This document shows positions 35,005-45,859 of a stretch of 64,000 nt of DNA, in pieces (position 1 is the stretch's first letter; the number at the start of each line of letters is the position of its first letter). The stretch is from Lobosporangium transversale. Lineage: Eukaryota; Mortierellomycota; Mortierellomycetes; Mortierellales; Mortierellaceae. The position numbers and the translations under genes were made by a program. The notes below the pieces were generated by a model. It was not told where the DNA came from. It worked only from the letters and a program-made list of their open reading frames with translations, and made no database searches. The DNA lies in contig NW_019028995.1 of NCBI RefSeq assembly GCF_002105155.1, forward strand, positions 124,001 to 188,000, written 5' to 3'.

Positions 35005-36780
35005 ATGTTGTATTTGACCAAAGACCTATTCCCGGTCTTTATACCGCTGGGTGTAGTTGGATTCTATCGCTATCTCTGGTTCATAATCAAGCTATTGGCT
35101 TGGTTCTTTTATCGACCCATGATGCCCAAACAAAATCCAACTTACAGACCCGAATACGACGTAACCATCATTGTCCCCACGATCGATGCAGGAGAAGAGT
35201 TCAAGGAAGCAGCACATTCATGGTTGGCCAATAACCCCAAGGAGATCATCATCATTACTGAAACTAAAATGAAGGACGCACTTCAGGAGCTAGCCAATTC
35301 CGTCGATCCTACCAGGATCAGGGTTCTGACGGTCCCCAAGGCCAATAAACGATTGCAAATGGTAGAAGGAATCAGGAATACGACCAGTGAGATCATCGTC
35401 TTTGCAGATGACGATGCTATCTGGGGACCTCAATGTTTAGAATATATCCTGGCTTGTTTCGAGGATCCCAACATGGGAGGTGTGGGTACATCTCAGATTG
35501 TAAAATCTGTGGGACGATATCAGACCGTCTGGGAAGTCTTGGCTGGGTTCCGTCTCACAATCCGTAATATTGAAATTGCAGCTTCGACTCATATCGACGG
35601 CGGTGTTTGTTGTCTGTCTGGTCGTACAGCGGCATATAGGACATGTATCCTCCAGGATCCTCAATTTCAATATGAATTCACACACGATTTCTGGTTAGGC
35701 AAGTATCCTCTTAACTCGGGCGATGACAAGTTCTTAACCCGTTGGATGGTCTATCATGGCTGGAACACTTATATTCAAGTTTGTAAGGAAGCCGAATTGT
35801 TATCAACCTTCAAGAACAACTGGAGATTTGTGAAGCAAGTGCTGAGATGGACCCGAAATACTTGGCGTTCTGATTTCCGATCTATGTTCATGGAGCGACG
35901 CATTTGGAGCCGACACCCCTATGTGGCCTTCACAATGATCGACAAGGTTTTCAACCCCATCACTCTACTCTCAGGCCCTATCTCTGTCATTGTGATGGCC
36001 TGCCAGGGCAAGTTTCATTTGCCGATCTGGGATATTGCCATCTCGTATATTGTCTGGCTGATGATGACTCGCATTATCAAGCTGTTGCCTCACTTATTCA
36101 AGCGGCCTCAAGATATCATCTGGGTCCCAGCCTTCTTGCTTTTTGGTTATTATTTCGCTATCATGAAGATCTATGCCCTCTTTACTTTGCATGAGGTCGG
36201 ATGGGGAACTCGTGCCGGTATTGATCAAACGCCTGCTGAGATCGCGCAAGAGAAGGAGAAACAACAGCAAGCAATGGATCAGCAACAGGAGAAGGGCATC
36301 TACGATGCAGAGCAGGCTGCTCTTAACGCTGCGGCCGCAGCTGCAGCTGCGACTGCCTACGAAGAGCAACATAGTACCCCTTCAAGGCCATTCGCAGGCG
36401 AGATCCCAAGGCCTGAATCGCCTGGAAGCGCTGAGCTCATCCGTCATTTCAGCCAAGCACAACAGCGTCAAGCGCGGCAAGTACAAGCAAGTCGTAACCC
36501 CCGTGATGAAGCCGATCCAGATGTGTACGAGTACAATCAAGACGATGAGCTGGCTCAATACTTTGCACAATCCGACGCGGGCTTGGGTGTTAATGACGGC
36601 AGCAGCAGCAACCATGGATATGGCCAGTACTACGACAACTTTGAACACATCGATCAATATGGCCGTGGAGGAACTATTGGTCACGGAAGAAACAACTACT
36701 ACAATAACAACACCAGCAGTAGTACCAATGTTGATACCTCAGCTGCTCAGAGTCCATCAGTACGGCCTGGATATTTGTAA
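35005..36780 (+). CDS. GT2 family processive polysaccharide synthase (Cps1-like)
   Basis: A single exon of 591 aa. An N-terminal membrane segment (about 10-32) precedes a GT2 catalytic domain: the nucleotide-sugar region begins DVTIIVPT (about 52-59). The metal-binding DxD-type motif is FADDDA (about 133-138), followed by NSGDDKFLTRWM (about 236-247) with the catalytic Asp, and QVLRWTRNTWR (about 278-288) as the Q/RxxRW product-binding motif of processive synthases. Two or three C-terminal membrane segments (about 310-400) follow, then a 190-residue disordered tail with poly-Ala and poly-Gln. This is the pattern of fungal Cps1/hyaluronan-synthase-like enzymes that make cell-surface glycans; the product is unknown. 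The ATG follows an A23 run and a GA-rich leader. Confidence 0.9.
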   Translation: MLYLTKDLFPVFIPLGVVGFYRYLWFIIKLLAWFFYRPMMPKQNPTYRPEYDVTIIVPTIDAGEEFKEAAHSWLANNPKEIIIITETKMKDALQELANSVDPTRIRVLTVPKANKRLQMVEGIRNTTSEIIVFADDDAIWGPQCLEYILACFEDPNMGGVGTSQIVKSVGRYQTVWEVLAGFRLTIRNIEIAASTHIDGGVCCLSGRTAAYRTCILQDPQFQYEFTHDFWLGKYPLNSGDDKFLTRWMVYHGWNTYIQVCKEAELLSTFKNNWRFVKQVLRWTRNTWRSDFRSMFMERRIWSRHPYVAFTMIDKVFNPITLLSGPISVIVMACQGKFHLPIWDIAISYIVWLMMTRIIKLLPHLFKRPQDIIWVPAFLLFGYYFAIMKIYALFTLHEVGWGTRAGIDQTPAEIAQEKEKQQQAMDQQQEKGIYDAEQAALNAAAAAAAATAYEEQHSTPSRPFAGEIPRPESPGSAELIRHFSQAQQRQARQVQASRNPRDEADPDVYEYNQDDELAQYFAQSDAGLGVNDGSSSNHGYGQYYDNFEHIDQYGRGGTIGHGRNNYYNNNTSSSTNVDTSAAQSPSVRPGYL

Positions 36781-36888
36781 TTCTAAAACGTTTTTCTCTG
36801 GCCGTATTTTTTTATTATTCTCATAACTATCTGCATCATAATTTTCCCCTAATTTCATCTCCGAGCCCACTACCGCTATTCAACAACC

Positions 36889-36920
<32 letters not shown>

Positions 36921-37112
36921 TTTTGCAAGCCTGCATCAATACCCCATAAAAATCAGCTTACCAGAACAACTAGATTGCAATATTCATTAAAGGCATACTC
37001 ATACAAATGATGCATAAAAAAAATTCTGGTAATGACTATGCTGAAAGATGCGCGTTTATATATTTTACGAAATTGCTTGAAATAGAGAATAGATGAAAGA
37101 TTCTATGTTTTG
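36781..37112. other. Convergent 3' flanks
   Basis: AT-rich spacer between the stops of the GT2 synthase (+) and BMS1 (-), with a repeated TTTTTTTATTTTATTT block at about 36890-36922. No gene is seen. Confidence 0.4.
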
Positions 37113-40100
37113 TTAGTCATCAGAGGCTTTGTGCTTCTTCGGCCTCCGTCCACCTGCTTCTTTAAGCGCCTGACGCTTTTGTTCCTTGCCCTGTGTTCGG
37201 AATACCTCTTTGCGTTCGCGTTTAATACGATTTTCATAGTTGGCAGTCTCTTTGGCTTTCTTCTTATCGTAAGCAATCTTTCTCTCCTTCTCCTTCTCGG
37301 CCCTCTTACGATCCTTATCGCGCTTGAGCGTATGAATCTGCTGCATCAATGTGTAAATCTTCTTCTCCTCAGGTTCCAGCATCACTGCACGACGCTGGAG
37401 TAATCCTGGTCGTTTCTGTGGTGCTAACAGCTTTGGTTTAGAAGCGAAAGGAAGGTTGGCACGGATGGCCTTGGGGACCTTGAGAGTGTTGAACCGACGT
37501 GTCATTCTCTCTACAGGTCTATAGACAGAATCATGGAGTTGTGGGACTGACAATGACATGGCATGTCGGACTTGACCTGTGAGCCGCATTCCTTGCCACT
37601 GATTCTTTTTGGCAAGAAGCAACGATGTGACAGGATTACAAAACTTCTTGGGTTTGATAGGGTACCACGCACGCAGGAACACAATGTCTGACATCAAAAT
37701 CTTGTCCTCGAATGTGGCACGGAAGTGGCCATCAGGTTTCTGAAGGGCCTTCTTGACCTGACCACGGATTCCAGAGACTGTGCGGATGTTGGCTCCTTCG
37801 AACTTGGCGACCTCAAGGGCAGAAGTAAACATATCCTTGATGAATGCAGTGTTCTTATGGATTTTGTATGGATGACCTGTCAACTTAAGTTTCTTGACAA
37901 TCTCAACCGAATGATCAATATCAAGGACCACTCCTGTGGCTGAAATCCTGAACGCTGACGTGTTTTCAGAGACACTCTGTACACAACAGAAGCCAGTATT
38001 AGGAGGATGAATAGGACCATAGATTGTAGCGAGACAATGCATGTGCTCCGGAGTGTATTTGAGCATTCTATTACGAGTTCCATCATTGAGCGAGTAAATG
38101 GGCATAGTTTGGATACGACGCCAGCCGAGCGAAAAGATCAAAGGATCATTGGTCTTGAGAATCTTTTTGTGCCAACGATGTTTTTTGATACGGACCTGGA
38201 TGAATCCAAAATTCTCTTCCGCGGGGAGTAAGCCTCCCATGATGATAGGATATTCGGGCTGGAAGTGCTGAATGAATTCACAAGGCATATCCTTGAGAAG
38301 AACACGAACATAAGTGCCAGGGCGGAAGCCTTCAACCATCGCTCGCGTCAAAGGGTCATCATCTTCAAACTCAGCCTCATTGATTTGTTGCTGCTTTGCC
38401 ATGTCACCCTTGATCTCATCGTAAAAATCCTTCTTCTCTTCTTCTTCATCACCATACTCGGCCTCAAATTTCTTTTTGAGCTCCTCCTTCTTGGTCGCAA
38501 TCTCATCACGGGTCATTTCGTCATATGACTTCTCACTCAAGGGCTTTTTACTTGACTCCTCACTTGCTATGCCTTCGACCTTCTCACCACTCTCTAGATC
38601 CTCAAAATCACCAAAAGCCTCATCTTTATCCCCTTCACCGTTTGTCGCAGCTCCTGGGACATCTAAAGAGCCAGTGATGAATCGGTTTCGAATAGACTCT
38701 TTGATCTCCTCATTATCCCACTCCTCCAAGTCGGTAAACTTCAAAGTTACTTTGCATGAGTCGATCATTTGTGCAAGCGCTGTGTCCGATTCTTCCTTCT
38801 TGAGTGTTAAAAAGTTGTCGTCGTCATCGCTCTCATCCTCTGGGCCTGTGCCTGGCCCAGTACCAAAGCCTTCGTCGGATTCTTCATCACCCTCATCACT
38901 TTTTAATTTCAAAGGTGCCTCCTCAATGTCGCCTTGTGCAATCTGCTCCGGAGTAAATTTGCGTTCACCATAGATAAGACGCATCAGATTGGGGCGACGT
39001 TTCGAATGATATATGACTTCAGCCTTGGTCATTAGATCATCCTTCCACCGTAAGGTGCTATCGTCTTCCTCTTCATATTCGTCAGAAAGGTCGCCAAGGT
39101 CACTATCGCTCTCTGCAAATGCAATGTCCTCCTCGCCATCAGAGTCCGAATCGTTTTTCTTACCCATTTTGTGTTTGGCTTCATATTTAGACATATATTT
39201 CCGACGGCTATTGGCTGATCCATAACCTTCTTCTTCTTCTTCTTCTTCTTCTTCTTCTTCTTCTTCTTCATTATCTTCCATTTCTTCATCTTCATCGTCG
39301 TCGTCGTCATCATCGTCATCGTCGTTCTCCTCATCATCATTGTCACCCTCCATTTCAATATCATCATCCTCATCCCCAAATATAGCACGGCGGCGGATAC
39401 GCCCATCGTTATCAGTTTCCTTTTGTTCACGTAGTCCTGTAATATGAAATGAAATTTATATTAGTAATGATACACTTTTGATATAGAGTAACTTTTGATA
39501 TAGAGTAACTTTTGTTTGTTCACTTGTTTGTTCACTCAACTTACTCTGCCTTCCATTGAAGGTCTCTTCATCGCCACTATCACTCTCTTCATATTCAGCC
39601 TCCTCTACATCTGCAGCACGCATTGGTGCAGAGTCAGCAAAGATACGAAGCTCGCTCTCTTCAAGTTGGCTGGCAAGAGTGCCCTGAGCATCCTGTAGAT
39701 TCATGACCATTCGCTCTCCTTGACCCCTTTCATAATCTGACTCTTCATCTTCTTCTCCTTGCTGCTCATCTCCTGAACCATTGCCAGTACCAACAGTGCT
39801 TTTGACAATTTGACTCTTTTTAGTGAACGATCCTGGAACATTAATGTAAACAGCATCCTTATCATACATGATTCCTCCAACGTCTGACATTGGCGCATAG
39901 ATTAGCTTTTGTTTCTCATCCAAGCGCTTTCTGACTTTGTCGGGTAAAGGACATGGGTCCGCTAAAATGCTTACATCGTCCATGTAGTGATCTCCAACTC
40001 CTGGAATGTGAATTCTCATACCAGATTTCATGTTAGTCCCCCTCAAGTATCCATAAAGAGTGACGGTGCGGTCGCAAGTTGGATTCTGGCGAATCATCTC

Positions 40101-40629
40101 TGGGTCAGTCAAGTCTTCAACACGGTCTGCAATCATATAAGGATGTGTGTTTCTCCAGATAAGAGGTCGGAACTTCATGACAGAAATAAATCTGGAAAGA
40201 TTCAAAATTTCTTGGTTAGGGTAACGGCCGTTAATCACTCCTGAAAGATAAAATAATTTGGCGCCTTGATAAATCTCTGTCCAAAAACGATGCTTTAGCT
40301 TCTTTTTGGTTGTCTTGAGTGTCTTGTTATTCTTGAAGCGATCCAAATGTGTAAGGACACCCATAATCTTGGGAAATCCATGAGTTTGCAAAATGTTGAG
40401 GAACTCGAATGTTTCCATCTCGAGACCAAAGGATGCATCAATCAACAAAAGAATCAAGTCCGCGACCTTGGCAACATCAATCATGCTGTTGAGATCGTTA
40501 TTGCATTCAATGAAAGTGAGACGACGCTTTTTGCCACTAATAACGGTGATGGGTCCTTTGATTTCAGTAAGTGAGTGCTTCGTGTATCTCTTAACAAGTG
40601 ATTTAATCAAGGTGGTCTTTCCAGTCTGT

Positions 40630-40662
<33 letters not shown>

Positions 40663-41081
40663 GTTAGTCAAAAGATGAATAATTCTGCTATTACATTATC
40701 CAAAAGCCAACCAATTATTCCGCTTACCCCAGGAGGTCCAACAACCGCAACCACAACAGGAGGCGCCTCCATGGGTGTACGATCCACAAGGGGCACATGA
40801 AGCCTTGTCTGATCCCTGTCTAAATTGCGGCGAGCAGCCTTTTCTGCTTTCCTTCCTGACAAAAAACCAAAGGCCTAATTATCATATGCATAACAATATG
40901 GTTTGGACAATGAGCCATGGTTAACCTGAGCCAGGACTATAGGTTGAATTTTCATTTTTACCATAATACATTACTGCCTTATTATTGCTACCTTTGGGTT
41001 GTTCTTTTCGGCATTCTTCTTGTGCTTGTTCACCTTGGCGCCCGAGGATTTGGCGCGATGTGCCTTTTGAGGTGTATCCAT
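37113..41081 (-). CDS. BMS1: Ribosome biogenesis GTPase BMS1
   Basis: Nucleolar GTPase of the SSU processome that, with Rcl1, supports 18S rRNA maturation and 40S assembly. Four exons on the minus strand (41081-40992, 40874-40728, 40625-39545, 39436-37113) join in frame to 1213 aa. The N-terminus is lysine-rich ([14 protein letters not shown]). The P-loop GPPGTGKTT (about 76-84) is split by intron 2; [18 protein letters not shown] and a THLD motif complete the G domain. A long acidic centre has runs of Asp and 14 consecutive Glu coded by a GAA/GAG repeat. The conserved C-terminal domain ([16 protein letters not shown], [34 protein letters not shown]) is followed by a basic tail. It is divergent from the MRS2-like gene, with 415 bp between the starts. 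Intron 2 has a 30-nt sense poly-T. Confidence 0.96.
39228..39271. repeat. (TTC)n trinucleotide repeat coding for poly-Glu in BMS1
   Basis: About 14 TTC units on the + strand, read as GAA on the coding strand, give an uninterrupted Glu run next to an Asp run coded by GAC/GAT. It is a length-variable acidic linker inside BMS1. Confidence 0.85.
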
Positions 41082-41496
41082 TTTGGAAACGAATGAAACA
41101 ACAGGATGAGGCAGGCGAACAATAAAAAAAAGAATTGAATGCGATGCCAATTGCCCACCCTTGGTTTGACTGCTTGCAACTCGTTAAAAAAAAAAAAAAA
41201 AAAAAAAAAAAGTGGCTTGACTGTTTATTAGGCTGTCTGAACAACAGAAGAGTATGAGACTGACTTTTTTTACAGACTGAAACAGGAACAACACTTGAGC
41301 GGAGTTCTGATTTCGCTGAACAATTGACATGTCTTAAGGACAACAGATATCGAATATGCCTCTACCTCTACCTCTTCCCTCATTTCTTTTTTTTCTTTCA
41401 CTGCCGCCGGAAGCTTCTCTCATTCGGAGGAACTCTCTTTTCCCTTCCTCTTTCTCTTTTTCTATTCTCGGTTCTGACTGACATTCTTCAAGAGAG
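41082..41496. promoter_or_regulatory. Shared divergent promoter of BMS1 and the MRS2-like gene
   Basis: A 415-bp spacer between two divergent ATGs. It carries an A26 tract on the BMS1 side (about 41185-41210) and a pyrimidine-rich leader on the MRS2-like side (about 41360-41470). No gene lies inside. Co-regulation is possible but not shown. Confidence 0.5.
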
Positions 41497-43759
41497 ATGC
41501 AATGTGTCTTTCGTTGCCGCCTGCAACAGCCTTCTTCAGCAATAACTACCACAACTAACGCTATATTCATACAAGCACTGAAGCAACAACATCGCCAACA
41601 ACCTCAGCAGAAGTGCCATCTTTCATACTTATCCACTATCAGCAATGGACGGACGGGCACTGTACCAAGGATACAACCCGAGATCATCCTCATAAAAGAA
41701 CGAGCAACCACAGGCAGAGAGCCGTGGATGATCTTTTCGAGAAGCATGTTGTTAGACAATCACTCTGTTACAATGACAAATGCAAAGTCCTTACAAAAGT
41801 CGTCGAAGTCGTCATGGCCTCCTTTATTTCCTTTAACATGTTTATCACCTGGCAGGACTAGCCAAGGCAATAGACATATTAATGGCCGTAATAGAAGCAA
41901 CAGTCCTACAATGAAAACGAGCAATGATTGCCGTGCATCTGATCCGCTCAGTTGGTGGCTATCCTCCTTTTGGACTGCTATGGTTCAAAATGGAAATCCC
42001 TCCAGGCAGTCTTTCTATTCTCGGAATACTGGCTTGAACAACAAATCCACAGTCCTCTTCGGATATACATTCCGTCTACATCAGCAACCACAGTTTTCTC
42101 GTTGCTTAAAGACAGCGACAACACAACTTTCTAGATACCACACTTACTCTCCTTCTCTTTACTCTTCATCTTCATCCGGTGGCAGCATCAGTGGCGGCAG
42201 TAACAGTAGCAACGTTATCACAACCGTCGACTCTTTACAAACATGGCGCCGTCCGTTCCGCTCATTACCTTCAGCAGCCACATCCGAGTCACGATCCTTG
42301 GCTACTATGCCTACCAAACCTACGCAAGCGATGAAGGGAACCGTCTCTGGTACTGCTGCCGATCCTGTTGCACGTCTTCAACGATCTTTGGCCGCTGTCC
42401 CTCACCATACTATCAAGAATGAGATCAAGCTGCGGTGCACTGAGTTTGACCACAAAGGTAACGTCAAGACCACTGCCGGCGAGTTCCTGAAAAGTGATCT
42501 CTGTCAAAAGGTAAACCATTCAAATATGCCGCAATGAAAAACGTTTGATCATCCACTGCAACTTCGGGTATGTTGCACAATGATTTAATGCATGGATCGC
42601 AGAAAAGATAATATCTCTGTCTGACAAAATTATTTATGGCCAATTCACAGCATGGACTGCACGCCCGAGACCTGCGCAAGATTGACAGCAGTTTCAATAA
42701 TCAAATCCCTGTCATCCTTGTCCGTCCCGAAGCTATTCTAGTGAATGTGGGTCACATTCGAGCACTTATCAAGGCTGACCTTGTAGTTCTGTTTGACTCT
42801 TTTGGATCTACGGACAGCTACAACCAATCCATCTTTATCTACGATCTCGAGGAGAAATTGAGAATGAGCACAAGTGCTGCAGGTGGCCTTCCTTTTGAAT
42901 TCAGGTATGTAACCAGCTTCCTGCAAAGGCTGATAGCTACTAACGTGAATAAGAAGAGAGTCATTGATTAACCGTCGCATTGCCTTCACATTATCATCTA
43001 CTATAATTATTTTTCTTAAAAAAAACCTTTTTAGAGCACTGGAAGCCATCTTTATTTCAGTATTGTCTTCACTACAGTCAGAGATGGAGGTCCTTGTTCA
43101 TTTTGTAACCAATCTCTTAGCTCAATTAGAAGAAAGCATCGACCAGAATAAGCTGAAAGAACTTCTGCAATATTCAAAGAAACTGTCTCAGTTTGAATCC
43201 AAGACACTGTTAATACGGGATGTCTTCGTTGAGGTCCTGGATCAAGGTAAGCGAATTACTGCATGACCAAACGGTCATTGTCGGGATCTCTTATTGTTCG
43301 CTGACTGCATTTGTTTTGTCTATGGTGCTGTTCTGATATATAGATGAGGACCTGGCCAATATGTACCTGACTGAAAAGAAGCTTGGCCATCCAAGGACGG
43401 TGGATTCTCATGAGGAGATTGAGATTCTGCTTGAGTCATATTTGAAGCAGGTTGAGGAAATTGCTAACACGGTGGCGATTGTGAAGCAACAGATGCAGTC
43501 GACAGAGGAGATTGTGAATGTGATCTTGGGCGCGACCAGGAACCAACTGCTACTGTTTGAGCTCAGGATCGCAATGGGCACGCTGGGCATGTCTAGTGGT
43601 GCAATCATTGCCAGTTTGTATGGAATGAACCTACATAATTACTTAGAAACGAATCCTCATGCATTCGCTATCGTAGGCACAACTGCACTGGGCATCAGTA
43701 TGATGGTCTTTACGTTTTGCTCACGTAAGCTGAAGCAACTGGCCAAAGGAACGACCTGA
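41497..43759 (+). CDS. MRS2: Mitochondrial Mg2+ channel, MRS2/LPE10 (CorA) family
   Basis: Inner-membrane Mg2+ import channel. Four exons (41497-42510, 42651-42904, 43035-43246, 43344-43759) join in frame to 631 aa. The conserved part starts near residue 296 (IKNEIKLRCTEFDHKGN), followed by the HGLHARDLRKID block, long coiled-coil helices and, near the C-terminus, TM1 ending in YGMN (about 585-588), a NLHNYLETNP loop and TM2 (AIVGTTALGISMMVFTF). The GMN motif is diagnostic. The first ~290 residues are a low-complexity Ser/Asn/Gln/Arg-rich extension, longer than usual for MRS2 (about 450-470 aa); it starts with a presequence-like region, but the true start could be a downstream Met such as that at about residue 270. 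Whether it is the MRS2 or LPE10 paralogue cannot be told from sequence alone. Confidence 0.9.
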
Positions 43760-45859
43760 TAAACAGAAAGAGCTTGCCACGAAACAACTAGAAAGCAGAC
43801 CTATTTAGAAGATATCTCTATCACCATTATTGTCATCGTTACCGGTCATCATGTACTCGCTTAGATCATTTCATAAAGGTCAAATACCTGTATTTCCATC
43901 ATCACTGAGGCTCTGTCATGGTGGATAATAGCCCTCTCTTCATATGAAAACGGGTTCATAATTAAGCAACGAGAATACGAAAAAAAGTCTGTGCATGTGC
44001 TTTGTCCATGTTCAAGTGCCTGCACATGACCATGAATATATTTATCCACAGGCAAACACGATGAATACCGCGCCGATAGCGAGCACTCTCCCTTTTTTTT
44101 TTTTTTTTTTTTTTTTCTTGAACCTGTTGGTTTGTTTATGGTTGGCCCCAGAACGATTGATCATGTCTTTACAATTGAAGGCGTTGTTCCGAATGAATCG
44201 GGACCACATTTTGTCGGGTGCGAATGTGCCTATCCTCTACAAAATTACGATATTTATTCCTAATCATTCCACAATGCACTCCTTTTACTCTTTGTACATC
44301 ATTTCATAAGCCCTCAACACAGAGCAGCCCGACTACCAGAATGGCTGCCTTTTATGTGTACTCAGCAATGTTGTCCAAGAAGTCATACAACTATCATTGA
44401 TTGGCACTCTTTCTATCTCATGAATTCCTGCTACAAAATCCATGAAGAGGGAGACACCTATAGCCTTACCCAGGGCATTATAAGGATGTCCTGAGAAGCT
44501 CAATTTTTTTTATTGCACCTATTGAAGGAATCTTGAAATGGAGCAGTGATTACCAACGGTTAGATCATTGATGTGTTAATTGAATCGTCCTTGTGCTGTA
44601 TGCTTTGTTAATTGAGCGGATATCGGATATCAGTAAGGGCAACTTATTGTTTATTCTTGTTGCTGTAGTTGGTTCAGTTGGTCATCATACTTTCTAGGAC
44701 ATACACGCATCATTAGTCTGGCTTCGCATTAGCTGTGTTTCGCAGGCGATGCTCTTTTTCTTTTTCCCGCGTAAAACAGAAAGGAAAGCAAGAGACCTTA
44801 CTCATTAAATCACACATGGTGTGTTCAGTGGACAGTCAGGGTGAAGACAGGCAGATGACACTTTTCGGGGTTTACATCCTTGTGGATAGAATAGACATGT
44901 TACTGTCAGTCGTATCATTTGTGCCTTTATATCCGTCCTTCCCCTCTTTCTCTCACCCCCTCTTTGTTCCCCTCTTCCTGTTCTTCCTCTCTTCCCCTTC
45001 CTTCTCTCCTCTTCCTCCTCTTCCTCTTCCTTCCCTTCCTTCCCCTTCCTTCATTCTTTCCCTATATTCATTTATTTCAACTGTCAACGTAATCACACTA
45101 TTGCCCTCATCTATTTCTGACGGATCCTACCCTGGTAATATACGCTAAAAGAGAGCATCATCTGATCTTTCCTTCCATGACATGACTTCCCCGTCCGTGC
45201 GCCTTTTTAATGAAATTGTGCAACCATTTCATCACCTTGCTTCTCTATTTCTCAATTTGGAGCTAATTTTCCTTTTGGTATTATGAAAACGTTTGTCAGA
45301 ATCAGTGAATCTGCACTGTTGTATACCAAACTGGCAATGCCTTTTTTTTGTGTGTTTTGTTTGATCGTTCCTTTCAGTGTGAACCAGACACACGGGGCGA
45401 AACACATAATGCCATTCTTCTCACATCACTCTCCCCTCTCTTTTCTCGCTGATATTGATCATTCTCTTTTCCTTCCCCTTTGCTATTTTACTTTTATTTT
45501 TACGCTCCTCTTTTTCATGTTTGAGTTCCTTTGCCTATTCTTTGTCAATAGAAAGAACTCCACACGTTTTTTTTTATTTTTTTATGACTAACAATCTCTC
45601 CTCCTCTGGCGTATAGACACAAACCACAGCTATTACGGCAATAATCGATGGTGTATTCATACTCGAGTTGATCGTATCTTTTCTTTTTTCTTTTTTTTCA
45701 GGCCATCTGCCACATCGCTATCGATTCATTGTTTACGACACATTTTTATTCTTTTTAAATCGTACCCTTGACAATACTCAAATTGCGTTTCTTCAGTCTC
45801 TGTCTCTATTGCACTATTCCAAAACAATAATAACAATAATAATAAACCCATCTGAAACA
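43760..45859. other. 2.1-kb intergenic region with a pyrimidine tract
   Basis: No gene is supported. It contains a T-run (44093-44116), a ~130-bp nearly pure pyrimidine tract at 44933-45063, and further CT-rich sequence up to the F-box gene start. It probably carries that gene's promoter and long leader. Confidence 0.45.
44933..45063. repeat. About 130-bp polypyrimidine tract
   Basis: C/T-only sequence with very few interruptions, made of CTTCC, TTCCCC and CCTCTT blocks. Mirror-like segments could form triplex (H-DNA) structure or act as a fungal CT-box promoter element for the F-box gene 800 bp downstream. It gives rise to a spurious ORF. Confidence 0.75.

Noticed and set aside
44735-45148. 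137-aa plus-strand ORF
   Set aside because: It is a translation of the polypyrimidine tract (Ser/Pro/Leu/Phe repeats) with no other support.
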